A stretch of DNA of 64,000 nucleotides from JAKPAM01 sp047601745. GTDB lineage: Bacteria; Pseudomonadota; Gammaproteobacteria; Burkholderiales; Burkholderiaceae_E. Each line of letters begins with the position of its first letter. Position 1 is the first letter of the stretch. The translations under genes were made by a program, and so were the position numbers. The notes beneath the pieces are model-generated. The model worked only from the letters and a program-made list of their open reading frames with translations, did no database searches and had not been told where the DNA came from. The stretch lies in contig JASGIS010000001.1 in the NCBI GenBank assembly GCA_047601745.1, positions 4,402,001 to 4,466,000 on the forward strand, given 5' to 3'. Below are positions 32,255 through 41,325 of this stretch, in pieces.

Positions 32255-32896
32255 ATGGACATCATCCAGACCCCGCTGTTCGGGCAACGCGAACAGCGCA
32301 CGCAGTGGCTGTTCGAACATTTCGCGCCGTTTTTCGCTTCCGGCAAGGTGCTGGACGTCGGCTGCTACCAGGCGCCGATGCGGCGGTTCATCGGCGCGGA
32401 CCGGTACACGGGCGTCGATTTCGTCGGCGATCCGGACATCCGTTTGAACCTCGAGCAGATCGATCGGCTGCCGTTCGACGACGGCGCGTTCGATACGGTG
32501 ATCTGCATCGAGGTGCTCGAGCACCTGAACAACCTGTACGTGCTCGCGCCGGACCTGTTCCGCGTCGCCTCGTCGCACGTGCTGATCTCGCTGCCCAATG
32601 CGTGGCGCGACGCGCGGATGAAGATCGCGCGCGGCGCCGGTTCGATCGCGCACTACGGGCTGCCGCTGAAGGCGCCGGTCGATCGCCATAAGTGGTTCTT
32701 CAACATCGAGGAGGCCCGCAAGTTCCTCGAACACCTGGCGCCGCCCGGCTGGCGGTGCCGGATCACCGTCACCGAACCCCGGCGCGGTGCGCTGGTGCGC
32801 GGCCTGCGCCGGCTGCGCTACGCCGGCGCCGCGTACGCCAACCGCTATGGACAGACGGTCTGGGCAGAATACTCGCGGGACCCGGCGCCGCGCTGA
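32255..32896 (+). CDS. Class I SAM-dependent methyltransferase
   Basis: 213 residues from the ATG at 32255 (an in-frame GTG at 32246 is an alternative). Motif I is KVLDVGCYQAPMRRF, motif II region YTGVDFVGDPDI, and post-motif ICIEVLEHLNN is typical of Methyltransf_11-type enzymes. The His/Trp-rich segment GLPLKAPVDRHKWFFNIEEA recalls methyltransferases associated with cell-surface glycans, but the substrate is unknown. It stands alone between the repeat tract and the nickel/cobalt import genes. Confidence 0.8.
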   Translation: MDIIQTPLFGQREQRTQWLFEHFAPFFASGKVLDVGCYQAPMRRFIGADRYTGVDFVGDPDIRLNLEQIDRLPFDDGAFDTVICIEVLEHLNNLYVLAPDLFRVASSHVLISLPNAWRDARMKIARGAGSIAHYGLPLKAPVDRHKWFFNIEEARKFLEHLAPPGWRCRITVTEPRRGALVRGLRRLRYAGAAYANRYGQTVWAEYSRDPAPR

Positions 32897-32957
32897 GGCG
32901 CTGCGGCGGCGGCCCGGCCCGTAACGGGGCGGCCCGGCCCGCAACGAAAGGAAGTCG

Positions 32958-33674
32958 ATGAAGCAGCGAAGGTATGTGGCCGCGGCAGCGGCGATGATGT
33001 GGGCGGTCGCCGGCCTGCCCGAGGCGGCCGCGCATACGATGTGGCTGGAGCCGACCGGCGCGGCCGGGCAGTACCGCGTGCTGTTCGGCGGACACCAGGG
33101 CAAGACCGAGCCTTATCCGGTGGCCAAGGTCGGGCCGGTCCGGGCGTGGGACGCCGGCGGGCGGGCGCTGCGCGTGGATCGGCGCGATCTGCCGGACGGA
33201 CAGGGCGTGCAGGTGTCGGCGGCCGGCGCGGTGCTGCTGGCCGCCAGCTTCGACAACGGTTACTGGAGCAAGGGCGCCGACGGCAAGAGCCGCAACGTGC
33301 CGATGTCGCAACTGCCGGGCGCGGTCAGCGGCGTGCAGGCGCTCAAGTATCACAAGTTCATCGCCGGCTGGTCGGCGAACGTCGCGCGGCCGGTCGGACA
33401 GCCGTTCGAGGTGACGCCGGTGGCGGAGAGCGAGCCGCGTGCGGGCGAGCCGATGGCCGTTCGCGTGACGATCGCCGGGCAGCCGGCGGCCGGAATCGCG
33501 CTGGCGTTCGGCGAAGAGGGGCGCGACGCGGTCACCGGCCCGGACGGCGTCGCGACGGTGACGCCCCGCGCCGGCTCCAACCGCCTGTGGGCCGGGCAAC
33601 GCGTCGCCGTCGTCGGCGACCCGAAGACGACCGAACGCAGCATCGAGTACAGCCTGGTGTTCGACGCGCGCTGA
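32958..33674 (+). CDS. nikK: DUF4198 periplasmic protein of the Ni/Co importer
   Basis: 238 residues. Signal peptide of about 25 residues, cleaved so that the mature protein begins near His (EAAAHTMWLEP). DUF4198 domains of this kind (GGHQGKTEPYPVAKV) accompany CbiM-type nickel/cobalt ECF transporters, where the protein is called NikK. A carboxypeptidase-regulatory-like fold occupies the C-terminal half (PAAGIALAFGEEGRDAVTGP). GGAAG precedes the ATG. First gene of a five-gene set; nickel is somewhat likelier than cobalt because of the NikK/NikL pair, but the metal is not settled. Confidence 0.82.
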   Translation: MKQRRYVAAAAAMMWAVAGLPEAAAHTMWLEPTGAAGQYRVLFGGHQGKTEPYPVAKVGPVRAWDAGGRALRVDRRDLPDGQGVQVSAAGAVLLAASFDNGYWSKGADGKSRNVPMSQLPGAVSGVQALKYHKFIAGWSANVARPVGQPFEVTPVAESEPRAGEPMAVRVTIAGQPAAGIALAFGEEGRDAVTGPDGVATVTPRAGSNRLWAGQRVAVVGDPKTTERSIEYSLVFDAR

Positions 33675-33765
33675 GCGCCGGCGAGGGCGGCCGGCGAGCG
33701 TGGCCGGCGAGGGCGCCGGACGCGCGATCTTCATAAGTTTCGGTCGATCGTAATAAACTGTCGGG

Positions 33766-34452
33766 ATGTCCCGCATTCACTCCTCGCTCGTCGGGCGCGT
33801 CCGGCCTCGCATCCGGGTTCGTGCGCGTTCCCGCGCGTCGTCGGCCAGGGTGTCGGCAATGGCGCTGGCGCTGGCCTTGGGCGGCGGCACGGGTCTCGCA
33901 TCGGCTCATGGCCTGGACGTCGTCGCACAGCGCGCCGGCGCCGAAGTGACGGGGCTGGCGCGATACAGCGATCAGACGCCGGCCGGCAACGTGGCGGTCG
34001 AGGTCTTTCCCGCGCAGGACGCCGGCGCGGCGCCGCTGGTCACCGGCATGACCGACGGCGAGGGGCGTTTCCGCCTGGCGGTCCCGGCCGGCGACCGTTC
34101 GCTGCGCGTCGTCGTCGAGGGGGAGGAAGGGCATCGCGCCGAGGCGCTCGCCGCCGACGTGCCGTCGTTCGGCAGGGCCGGTGCCGCGCCGGCCGGCCAA
34201 GGCGCCGACCACGGCGCAGCGCAACGCGCGGAACGAGGTGCTGGGCAAGACATCGGACAAGGCGCCGGACAAGGACGCGAGCGGTCGGCGGCCGCCGAGG
34301 CCGATGCCGCGCGGCAGATGCTGAGCCTGGTCCGCGAGGACATCGCGCGGCTCGATCGCCAGCTCCGCCTGCGCGACATCCTGGGCGGCATCGGCTACCT
34401 GGTCGGCGTCGCCGGTGCCGCGGCGTGGTGGCTCGCGCGGCGCGGACGCTGA
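33766..34452 (+). CDS. nikL: NikL-like component of the Ni/Co importer
   Basis: 228 residues. A very basic N-terminus is followed by a signal-type hydrophobic stretch ending at SAHGLDVVAQ, again placing a His at the mature N-terminus. Then come a small regulatory-like beta domain (about 55-125), a Gln/Ala/Gly-rich linker (residues 135-185) and a C-terminal membrane helix (GGIGYLVGVAGAAAWWLARR). This matches NikL proteins, which replace CbiN as the accessory membrane anchor. The next gene starts 1 bp after the stop. Confidence 0.78.
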   Translation: MSRIHSSLVGRVRPRIRVRARSRASSARVSAMALALALGGGTGLASAHGLDVVAQRAGAEVTGLARYSDQTPAGNVAVEVFPAQDAGAAPLVTGMTDGEGRFRLAVPAGDRSLRVVVEGEEGHRAEALAADVPSFGRAGAAPAGQGADHGAAQRAERGAGQDIGQGAGQGRERSAAAEADAARQMLSLVREDIARLDRQLRLRDILGGIGYLVGVAGAAAWWLARRGR

Positions 34453-34453
34453 C

Positions 34454-35098
34454 ATGCATCTGGCCGAAGGCGTATTGAGCGTGCCCGTGCTGGCGACGAC
34501 GTCGGCGCTGGCGGTCGGCGGCCTCGTCGTCGGGTTGCGGCGACTGACCGAAGCGCAACTGCCGCTGGCGGCGTTGCTCGGCGCGGCGTTCTTCGTCGCC
34601 AGCACGATCCACGTGCCGGTCGGCGTCGGCAGCGTGCATCTGGTGCTCAACGGGCTGGCCGGGCTGTTGCTCGGCTGGTCGGTGTTCCCGGTGTTCTTCG
34701 TCGCGCTGCTGCTGCAGGCCGCGCTGTTCTCGTTCGGCGGGTTCACGGTGCTCGGCGCGAACCTGCTGATCATGGCGGTGCCGGCGCTGCTCGCGCACGT
34801 TCTGCTGCGTCCGCTGGTGAGCGCCGGCGAGGAGGGCCTGCCCGCGTCGCGCGGGCGCCTGATCGCCGCCGGCGCCGGATGCGGGCTGATCGGGGTCGGC
34901 GGCGCGGCCCTGCTGGCCAGCGCCGCGCTGGCGGCCAGCGGCGGCAGCCTGTTCATGCGGCTCGTGCAACTGTTCGTCGTCGCGCACCTGCCGGTGTTCG
35001 TCGTCGACTCGGTGATCAGCGCGCTGACGCTGTCGCTGCTGGCGAGGATGGCGCCGCAGGCGCTGGCGCCCGCTCCCGCGCCTGCGGCGAACGGATGA
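34454..35098 (+). CDS. cbiM: Nickel/cobalt ECF transporter substrate-binding subunit CbiM/NikM
   Basis: 214 residues, six or seven membrane helices. The N-terminus MHLAEGVLS is the hallmark of CbiM/NikM: the free N-terminal amine, His2 and further His residues chelate the metal. Later landmarks are STIHVPVGVGSVHLVLNGLAG and FGGFTVLGANLLIM. It is the metal-specificity (S) component in the inner membrane. It overlaps cbiQ by ATGA, and no cobalamin or nickel riboswitch is evident upstream. Confidence 0.93.
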   Translation: MHLAEGVLSVPVLATTSALAVGGLVVGLRRLTEAQLPLAALLGAAFFVASTIHVPVGVGSVHLVLNGLAGLLLGWSVFPVFFVALLLQAALFSFGGFTVLGANLLIMAVPALLAHVLLRPLVSAGEEGLPASRGRLIAAGAGCGLIGVGGAALLASAALAASGGSLFMRLVQLFVVAHLPVFVVDSVISALTLSLLARMAPQALAPAPAPAANG

Positions 35099-35760
35099 GC
35101 ATCGAACCCCGCTGGCGGCTCGCGCTGGCCGTCGGCGCGAGCGTGCTGATCGCGCGGCTCGATTCGCTGCTCGTGCTGTCGGTGCTGCTCTGGGCGGGCC
35201 TGGTGCTGCTGGGGGCGCGGCTGGCCGCCGCCCGGCGCGCCGTCGGGCGCGACGCCGCTCATGACGAGCTGCGCACGGCCTGCCGCCGGCTCGTCGGCGT
35301 CAACGCGTTCGTGCTGATGATCTGGTTCGTGCTGCCGTGGTCCTGGGACGGCGGCGGCTTGTCCTGGGATCCGGCCGGCATCGCGCAGGCGACCCGCCTG
35401 AGCCTGCGGATCAACGCGATCGCGGTGTTCTGCACGGCGCTGCTGTCCGGGCTCGACGCGTTCGGGATCGCCCGCGCGGCCTCGGGCCTGGGCCTGCCGC
35501 CGCGGCTGTCGCGGCTGCTGTGGCTGACCGTCCGCTATCTGGGCGTGCTCGACGAGACGCGCAGGCGGATCGATCGGGCGATGCGCGCGCGCGGCTTTCG
35601 CGCGACCGCGAGCGCCAGGACCTTCGTCGTCATCGCCCACCAGGTCGCGCTGGTGCTGGTCCATGCGATCGTCCGCGCCGAGCGCGTCGACATGGCGCTC
35701 AGGGCGCGGGGCTGGTCGGCGTCGGCCGATGCGCGGGCGGGGCGCGGCGATCGTGGCTGA
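35095..35760 (+). CDS. cbiQ: ECF transporter T component CbiQ/NikQ
   Basis: 221 residues, four or five membrane helices, with the coupling helices that dock onto the ATPase: RRIDRAMRARGF and, near the C-terminus, RVDMALRARGW, the two Ala-Arg-Gly boxes of T components. It links CbiM to CbiO in the inner membrane. ATG start overlaps the cbiM stop; cbiO starts inside its last codons. Confidence 0.9.
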   Translation: MSIEPRWRLALAVGASVLIARLDSLLVLSVLLWAGLVLLGARLAAARRAVGRDAAHDELRTACRRLVGVNAFVLMIWFVLPWSWDGGGLSWDPAGIAQATRLSLRINAIAVFCTALLSGLDAFGIARAASGLGLPPRLSRLLWLTVRYLGVLDETRRRIDRAMRARGFRATASARTFVVIAHQVALVLVHAIVRAERVDMALRARGWSASADARAGRGDRG

Positions 35761-36382
35761 TTACCTGATCGAAGCGAGCGGCCTGCGCGTCGCGCGCGCC
35801 GGCCGCGTGGTGTTGGACGCCGTCGATCTGGTGCTGGCGCCGGGCGAGCGGCTGTTCGTGACCGGCGCCAGCGGTGCCGGCAAGACCACGCTGCTGCACG
35901 CGCTGCTCGGTTTCGTGCCGTGCGCGGCCGGCAGCTTGACGATCCTCGGGCAGCGCTGCCGGTCCGAGCGGGATTTCGCGCGTCAGCGCGGACCGCTGGG
36001 ATTGCTGTTCCAGGATCCGGTCGACCAGTTGTTCGGGCCGACCGTCGCCGAGGACGTGGCGTTCGGGCCGCTGAACCTGGGGGCGTCGCGGGCCGAGGCG
36101 CGGCGGATCGCGCTCGAGCAGCTTCGCCGGCTCGACATCGAGGCGCTGGCCGCGCGCCCGGTCCACCAGTTGTCGGGCGGCGAGCAGCGGCGCGTCGCGC
36201 TGGCCGGCGTGCTGGCGATGGCCCCGCGTGTGCTGCTGCTGGACGAGCCGACGACCGGGCTGGACGACGCGGCGCGCGCCGGCCTGATCGACCTGCTGGA
36301 CCGGACCGGCCTGCCGATGATCGTGGCCACGCACGACGCCGATTGCCTGCGCGCGCTGGCGACGCGCTGCCAGTCGCTGTAG
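35753..36382 (+). CDS. cbiO: ECF transporter ATPase CbiO/NikO
   Basis: 209 residues from a GTG at 35753 (8-bp overlap with cbiQ). Walker A GASGAGKTT, Q-loop LLFQDPVDQLFGPTV, ABC signature LSGGEQRRVALA, Walker B VLLLDEPTTGLD and switch His in IVATHDAD are all present. Shorter than many CbiO proteins (about 270) because the usual C-terminal extension is missing. It powers nickel/cobalt uptake with CbiM and CbiQ. Last gene of the operon; the following 160 bp hold nothing I can support. Confidence 0.93.
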   Translation: MADYLIEASGLRVARAGRVVLDAVDLVLAPGERLFVTGASGAGKTTLLHALLGFVPCAAGSLTILGQRCRSERDFARQRGPLGLLFQDPVDQLFGPTVAEDVAFGPLNLGASRAEARRIALEQLRRLDIEALAARPVHQLSGGEQRRVALAGVLAMAPRVLLLDEPTTGLDDAARAGLIDLLDRTGLPMIVATHDADCLRALATRCQSL

Positions 36383-36542
36383 AAACGGAAGCGCGAAATC
36401 CGGTGCGAGGAGCCGGGGAACGAACTCGCGCACGCGCGATTCGTCCGCCGATTCGACAATTTTCGGCGTCAGCGGGAGCAGCGAACCCGCGCGCGCGCGG
36501 CTCGTTCGGCGTCCGCCGCGTCGCGCGCCGGCCAGGCTGGCC

Positions 36543-37544
36543 TCACTGCTGCGCGGCCAGCCCTTTCTCCTTGACGATCTTGCCCCAGAACTCGAGGTCA
36601 TGATCGATCTGCTGCTGCAGCCCGGCCGGTTCGCTGTAGGCGGCGGTCGAACCCGCGGCGATCAGCTTGTTCTTGACCGTCTCGTCCGCCAGCACGTGTT
36701 TCATCTCGCTGTTCAGGCGTTCGACGATCGGCTTGGGCAGGTTCGGCGGGCCGACCAGGCCGCCCCAGCTGAACGCGACCAGGTCGATGCCCTGTTCCTT
36801 CAGCGTCGGCACGTCGGGCGTGAAGACCGCGCGGCTCGGCGAGGCGACGGCCAGCGCGCGCAGCTTGCCGCCCTTGATCTGCGGCAGCGCCGCGATCATG
36901 TCGGACACCATGATCGGCACGTGGCCGGCGACGACGTCGGCGATCGCCGGCGCGCTGCCCTTGTACGAGATGTGATCGAACGGCGCGCCGGTCAGGCTCT
37001 GGATCGACTCGGTGATCAGGTGCGAGAAGCTGCCCACGCCCGGCGTGGCGTAGCTGAGCGGCTTCGGCGAGGCCTTGGCGGCGGCGATCAGCTCCTTCAT
37101 GTTGGTGACGCCCGGCAGCGCCTTTTCGTTCACCATCACGACGACGGGGATCTCGTACAGCATGCCGATCGGCGTCGTGCCGGTCTTCACGTCGAAGCTC
37201 TGCTTGATGCCGAGCAGCACGCTGTTGACGGTCGGGTTGGCCAGCACGCCGACCGTGTAGCCGTCCGGCGCGCTGCGCACGACCTGTTCGATGCCGATCG
37301 CGCCCGACGCGCCGGGTTTGTTGTCGACGATGACGGTCTGTTTGATGCGTTCGGCCAGCGCCTGGCCGATGATCCGGGCGGCGGTGTCCGTGGGGCCGCC
37401 GGGCGGATACGGAACGACCAGCCGGATCGGTTTGGCCGGGTAGGCGTCGGCGGCGAGGGCGGCCAGCGGCGCCGTGCCGAGCATGGCGGTGGCGGTGGCG
37501 GTGGCGGCCAGGACGATCAGTCTTCTCGAGGCGTGCATCTTCAT
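36543..37544 (-). CDS. Bug/TctC family periplasmic solute-binding protein
   Basis: 333 residues from the ATG at 37544. A signal peptide (MKMHASRRLIVLAATATATA up to AALAADAYP) is followed by the family opening KPIRLVVPYPPGGPTDT, then SYATPGVGSFSHL and HISYKGSAPAIADVVAG, which form the two-lobed carboxylate pocket. These Bug proteins are massively expanded in Burkholderiales and serve tripartite tricarboxylate transporters or act as sensors. No tctA/tctB partner lies nearby, as usual for orphan Bug genes. The ligand is unknown. Confidence 0.92.
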   Translation of the reverse strand: MKMHASRRLIVLAATATATAMLGTAPLAALAADAYPAKPIRLVVPYPPGGPTDTAARIIGQALAERIKQTVIVDNKPGASGAIGIEQVVRSAPDGYTVGVLANPTVNSVLLGIKQSFDVKTGTTPIGMLYEIPVVVMVNEKALPGVTNMKELIAAAKASPKPLSYATPGVGSFSHLITESIQSLTGAPFDHISYKGSAPAIADVVAGHVPIMVSDMIAALPQIKGGKLRALAVASPSRAVFTPDVPTLKEQGIDLVAFSWGGLVGPPNLPKPIVERLNSEMKHVLADETVKNKLIAAGSTAAYSEPAGLQQQIDHDLEFWGKIVKEKGLAAQQ

Positions 37545-37624
37545 GTCCGTTGAAGGGGGTGAGAGCGGGTAATGATTCGATCGACCGGTGGCCACGGGCA
37601 TCGCGTCGGCGGTACGCTTCGTCC

Positions 37625-38017
37625 ATGACAGACGAACACGGTTGCAGCAGCGGTACGAACGAGGGGAACGTGGAAGGCGACGACGCGATTCTCGAGTCTT
37701 TCGAACGATTCATGCGGCGCGAATGCGGGCTGGCGGAATCGGATCCCTTGCCTTATGAACATCCGTACGTGTCGGCGTCGTGGCCGGTATGGGAGGCCGC
37801 GTGGCGGCTCGCCGCCGAGCGGGCGCAGGTCGCCGGCGGCCCGCGCTACCGGCATCTGAAGACCGGCGGCGTGTACGAAGTGCTGACGCGAGGCCTGAAC
37901 GAAGCCGACCTCACGCCGGTCGTCATCTATCGCAACGTCGCCAGCGGCCAGGTCTGGGTGCGGTCGGCCGAGCAGTTCGACGACGGCCGCTTCGCGCCGC
38001 TCGACGGGGCGAACTGA
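37625..38017 (+). CDS. DUF1653 domain protein
   Basis: 130 residues from the ATG at 37625. The C-terminal half, YRHLKTGGVYEVLTRGLNE then VVIYRNVASGQVWVRSAEQF, is a DUF1653 domain, a small SH3-like beta fold of unknown function. The N-terminal half (ILESFERFMRRECGLAESD) is helical and unassigned. It is divergent from the Bug gene across 80 bp, which must hold both promoters. Confidence 0.8.
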   Translation: MTDEHGCSSGTNEGNVEGDDAILESFERFMRRECGLAESDPLPYEHPYVSASWPVWEAAWRLAAERAQVAGGPRYRHLKTGGVYEVLTRGLNEADLTPVVIYRNVASGQVWVRSAEQFDDGRFAPLDGAN

Positions 38018-38049
38018 AAGGCCGGCCGCGGTCCGATCGCGGTGCCGCT

Positions 38050-39297
38050 TCACCCGGCCAGCGCCTGATCGAAATCGGCGATCAGGTCGTCGATGTCCTC
38101 GAGGCCGACCGACACCCGAACCAGCCCGTCGGCGATTCCCATCATCCGGCGCGCGTCGGCGCCGGCTTCCCAGAAGATCGTCGGCGCGACCGGAATCACC
38201 AGCGTGCGGTTGTCGCCGAGGCCGGTGGCCTTGATCGGCAGGCGCAGGCGGTTGAGCACCGGCAGCGTCGACGCGGCGTCGCGCAGTTCGAACGCCAGCA
38301 GCCACGAGCCGGCGCTGAAGTGGCGCTGCGCGATCTCGTGCTGCGGGTGTTCGGGCAGCATCGGATACATGACCGCTGCGACCGCCGGATGCTGCTGCAG
38401 GAAGCGAGCGAGCGTCAGCGCGCTCGCGCTGGTATGGGCGACGCGCAGCGGCAGCGTTTCGAGGCCCAGGCTGATCCGGTGCGCCTGTTCGGGCGCCAGG
38501 GCCGCGCCCATGTCGCGCAGCGCCTTCTTGCGGATCTGCTGCAGGCCGCGCTCGCGGGCGGGGCTGCGCAGGTAGCTGGGCGAGATGTTCGGGTAGCGCT
38601 CCCAGTCGAACTGGCCGGTGTCGGTGACCGATCCGCCCAGCGCCGCGCCGTGGCCGGCGAGCGTCTTGGTCAGCGAATTGACGACGAGTCCGGCGCCGAC
38701 CGTCGCCGGCCGGAACAACTGCGCCGAGGTGATCGTGTTGTCGACGACGAACAGCACGCCGCGCTCGCGGCACAGCTTGCCGATCGCTTCCAGGTCGGGA
38801 ATCTGCGTGGCCGGGTTGGCGATCGTCTCGACGAAGACGATGCGGGTGTTCGGCCGCAGCGCCGCCTCGACGTGGGCGACCGACGTGACGTCGACCTTGG
38901 TGACCTCGACGTCGAAGTTCGCGAGCGTGCCGAAGAAGCTGTTGGTATTGCCGAAGATGAACTGGCTGCTGACGACGTGGTCGCCGGCACGCACCAGCGT
39001 CCAGAAGATCGCCGCCAGCGCCGCCATGCCGGTCGAGAACGCGATCGTGCCGACGCCTTGTTCGAGCTGCGTGATCTGCCGTTCGAGCGCCGCGCTGGTC
39101 GGCGTCCCCTGGCGGGCATAGTTGAAGCCGCCCTTGAGCGTGCCCTGGAAGACGCCGATCAGATCCTCGACGCGGTCGAAACCGAATTGCACCGACGTAT
39201 GGATCGGCTTGTGGATGCCGCCGTGTTCGACGCCGGCCAGGCGATCGGCGTGAAGCGTGCGCGTGCTGAGCTGGAGCGGCTGCTCGTCCGAGGCCAT
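38050..39297 (-). CDS. Cystathionine gamma-synthase / O-acylhomoserine sulfhydrylase family PLP enzyme
   Basis: 415 residues, fold type I PLP enzyme. Substrate/cofactor landmarks: YARQGTPTSAALERQI, FSTGMAALAAIFW, FVETIANPATQIPD and VVDNTITSAQLF, and the PLP lysine in NSLTKTLAGHGAALGG. The family does transsulfuration or direct sulfhydrylation in methionine/cysteine metabolism; the exact reaction cannot be told from sequence. I chose the ATG at 39297 (GGAA upstream); a start at 39333 is possible. It lies downstream of the ArsB-like gene, probably as one transcript. Confidence 0.82.
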   Translation of the reverse strand: MASDEQPLQLSTRTLHADRLAGVEHGGIHKPIHTSVQFGFDRVEDLIGVFQGTLKGGFNYARQGTPTSAALERQITQLEQGVGTIAFSTGMAALAAIFWTLVRAGDHVVSSQFIFGNTNSFFGTLANFDVEVTKVDVTSVAHVEAALRPNTRIVFVETIANPATQIPDLEAIGKLCRERGVLFVVDNTITSAQLFRPATVGAGLVVNSLTKTLAGHGAALGGSVTDTGQFDWERYPNISPSYLRSPARERGLQQIRKKALRDMGAALAPEQAHRISLGLETLPLRVAHTSASALTLARFLQQHPAVAAVMYPMLPEHPQHEIAQRHFSAGSWLLAFELRDAASTLPVLNRLRLPIKATGLGDNRTLVIPVAPTIFWEAGADARRMMGIADGLVRVSVGLEDIDDLIADFDQALAG

Positions 39298-39357
39298 GTC
39301 TGGGATTCCGTCAAGCTGTGTGAAACCCGTCATGATAGCGGGCTCGCCCGCCTCAGG

Positions 39358-40632
39358 TCACGGAAACGTCGCGATCAACGCCGCCAGCGCGCCGGCCAGC
39401 GGCAGCGGCATCATGATCAGGCCGAGCTTGAGGAAGGCGCGGAAGCCGATCCGCAAGCCTTCGCGGCGCAGCGCGATCGCCCACAGGATCGTGCCCAGCG
39501 ATCCGGTGATCGACAGGTTGGGGCCGAGGTCGATCGCGATCATGACCGCCGACCGCGTCAGCGCCGACGCGTCGGCCTGTTGCAGCGCCAGGCTGGCGAG
39601 CAGGCCGGTCGGCAGGTTGTTGGCGAGGTTGGCGGCCAGCGCCGTGACCGCGCCGGCCAGCCAGGCCGTGCCCAGCGGCGCCTGGCCTTCGATCCGCGCG
39701 AGCGCGGCCGCCAGCCCGTCGACGACGCCGGTCGCGCGCAGCGCCTCGACGATGACGAACAGGCCGGCGACCAGCGGGATCACCGACCACGAGATGCGCG
39801 CGAGCAGCGCTCGCGGCGACTGGCGCCGGGCGCCGAGCACGACGGCCGCCGTGACGGCGCTGGACAGCAGCGTCGGCAGCCCCAGCGGCACGTGCAGCGC
39901 CGACGCGCCGACGATGACGACGGCCGTCAGCGAGAGCATCGCGATCGCCGTCGGCGAGGCGCGCGCCGTCGCCGCCGCCGTCGCCGGCAGCATCGCGGCG
40001 CGTCCGAGCGCGCGCCGTTGCGTGAGCCACAGCAGCGCCAGCGTGGTGCCGATGCTGACGATCGACGGCAGCGTGAAGACGCTCAGCCAGCCTGCCAGGT
40101 CCGGCAGCTCGCGGCCGTAGACGACGAGGTTCGCCGGGTTCGAGATCGGCAGCACGAAACTGGCGGCGCCGGCGACGAACGCGCAGATCAGCAGGTACGG
40201 CAGCGGCGCGACGCCCGCCGCGCGCGTGGCGGCGTAGACGGCCGGCGGCATGACGACGGCGGTCGCGTCGTTGGACAATAGCGCGGTGACGATCGTCGCC
40301 ATCGCGTACAGCAGCAGGAACAGCCGCGTCGGGCTGCCGCGGGCGCGCCGGAGGGCCCACGCCGCCAGCGAGTCGAACACACCGGCGGTCCGGGCGATCT
40401 CGGCCAGCGCCATCATGCCGATCAGGAACAGGTAGACGTTCCAGCCCTCGCGCACGCCGGCCCAGGCGGCCGTCCACGGCAGCAGGCCGAGCAGCGGCAG
40501 CGCCAGTCCGCCGGCGGCGGCCCAGACGGCCTCCGGCCACTGGAACGGCCGTACGACGATGCCGATCAGAACCATCGTCGTAATGATCCATACGGAAAGA
40601 TCGGCTAAGGACGGGAACGCGGCTTCTGGCAT
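39358..40632 (-). CDS. ArsB-family anion/arsenite permease
   Basis: 424 residues, about 11-12 membrane helices, ArsB/NhaD/SLC13 superfamily. Diagnostic segments are LLSNDATAVVMPPAVYA in the first half and NLANNLPTGLLASLAL with IDLGPNLSITGSLGTILW in the second; the GPNLxxxGSLxxxLW form is characteristic of ArsB. ArsB exports arsenite or antimonite. No arsR or arsC is nearby, so another anion is possible. The ATG at 40632 is chosen because the protein then begins just before the first helix; the upstream extension is Arg/Pro-rich. Confidence 0.78.
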   Translation of the reverse strand: MPEAAFPSLADLSVWIITTMVLIGIVVRPFQWPEAVWAAAGGLALPLLGLLPWTAAWAGVREGWNVYLFLIGMMALAEIARTAGVFDSLAAWALRRARGSPTRLFLLLYAMATIVTALLSNDATAVVMPPAVYAATRAAGVAPLPYLLICAFVAGAASFVLPISNPANLVVYGRELPDLAGWLSVFTLPSIVSIGTTLALLWLTQRRALGRAAMLPATAAATARASPTAIAMLSLTAVVIVGASALHVPLGLPTLLSSAVTAAVVLGARRQSPRALLARISWSVIPLVAGLFVIVEALRATGVVDGLAAALARIEGQAPLGTAWLAGAVTALAANLANNLPTGLLASLALQQADASALTRSAVMIAIDLGPNLSITGSLGTILWAIALRREGLRIGFRAFLKLGLIMMPLPLAGALAALIATFP

Positions 40633-40763
40633 CGGGCACGGATCGGGGCGCTGCCGAACTCGCGGGCGAAGCCGCCGTTGCCGGCGGATCGGCGGGAGCG
40701 GCGGGTCGAAGCCGGTCGCGGCGGTATATTTTGCTTGAGCAGACCTCGAAGGGGCAGCAAGTG

Positions 40764-41315
40764 TCACACGAAATCATTCGCCGCGCATGGCCGCGCGGCA
40801 CGCCGCTCGCAGCCATCGCCATGCCTCTGTTCGGGGCGCTCCTGTGCGTCGCGGCATCGGCCCGGGCCGGCGAGCCGCCGCCCGAGTTCCGCTCGGTGCT
40901 CGGCAAGCAGATCTGGTTCGCGCCGCACGCCGGCTGCCTGGACCGTCTGCGCGTGCGCGAAGGAGAGGGCAAGGCGGCCCACTGGGCCCGTCGCTATCCG
41001 GAACGGGAGACCGTGCTGAAGATCCGCGACCTCGTCAACATCGACGGGCGCTGGTCGTATCGTTTCGATTGGAACGACGGCGGCGGCGCACCCGGCTATA
41101 CGCCGGCCGATCGCGTCGTCGCCGATACGCGTTTCGAGGCGCAGCCGACGACGTTCTACCGGACCTGTTTCTTCCTGGAGCGGCCGCAGGCGCTGGCCGG
41201 CTATCTGCGCGCCGAGCATCCGCAGGCGCTGCAACGCTACGGCGAGCCGACGGCCGCCGAACGCCAGCGCGAGATCATGACGATCGAATCGAGGGACCGC
41301 CGCCCGGCGCGCTGA
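40764..41315 (+). CDS. Hypothetical secreted protein
   Basis: 183 residues from a GTG preceded by AAGGGG at the right distance. A signal peptide (residues about 1-35, LFGALLCVAASARAG) is followed by a short domain with APHAGCLDRLRVREG and YRTCFFLERPQ, whose two Cys could form a disulfide. I do not recognise the family. It is divergent from the ArsB-like gene. Confidence 0.62.
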   Translation, partial: SHEIIRRAWPRGTPLAAIAMPLFGALLCVAASARAGEPPPEFRSVLGKQIWFAPHAGCLDRLRVREGEGKAAHWARRYPERETVLKIRDLVNIDGRWSYRFDWNDGGGAPGYTPADRVVADTRFEAQPTTFYRTCFFLERPQALAGYLRAEHPQALQRYGEPTAAERQREIMTIESRDRRPAR

Positions 41316-41325
41316 GCGCCGCCGC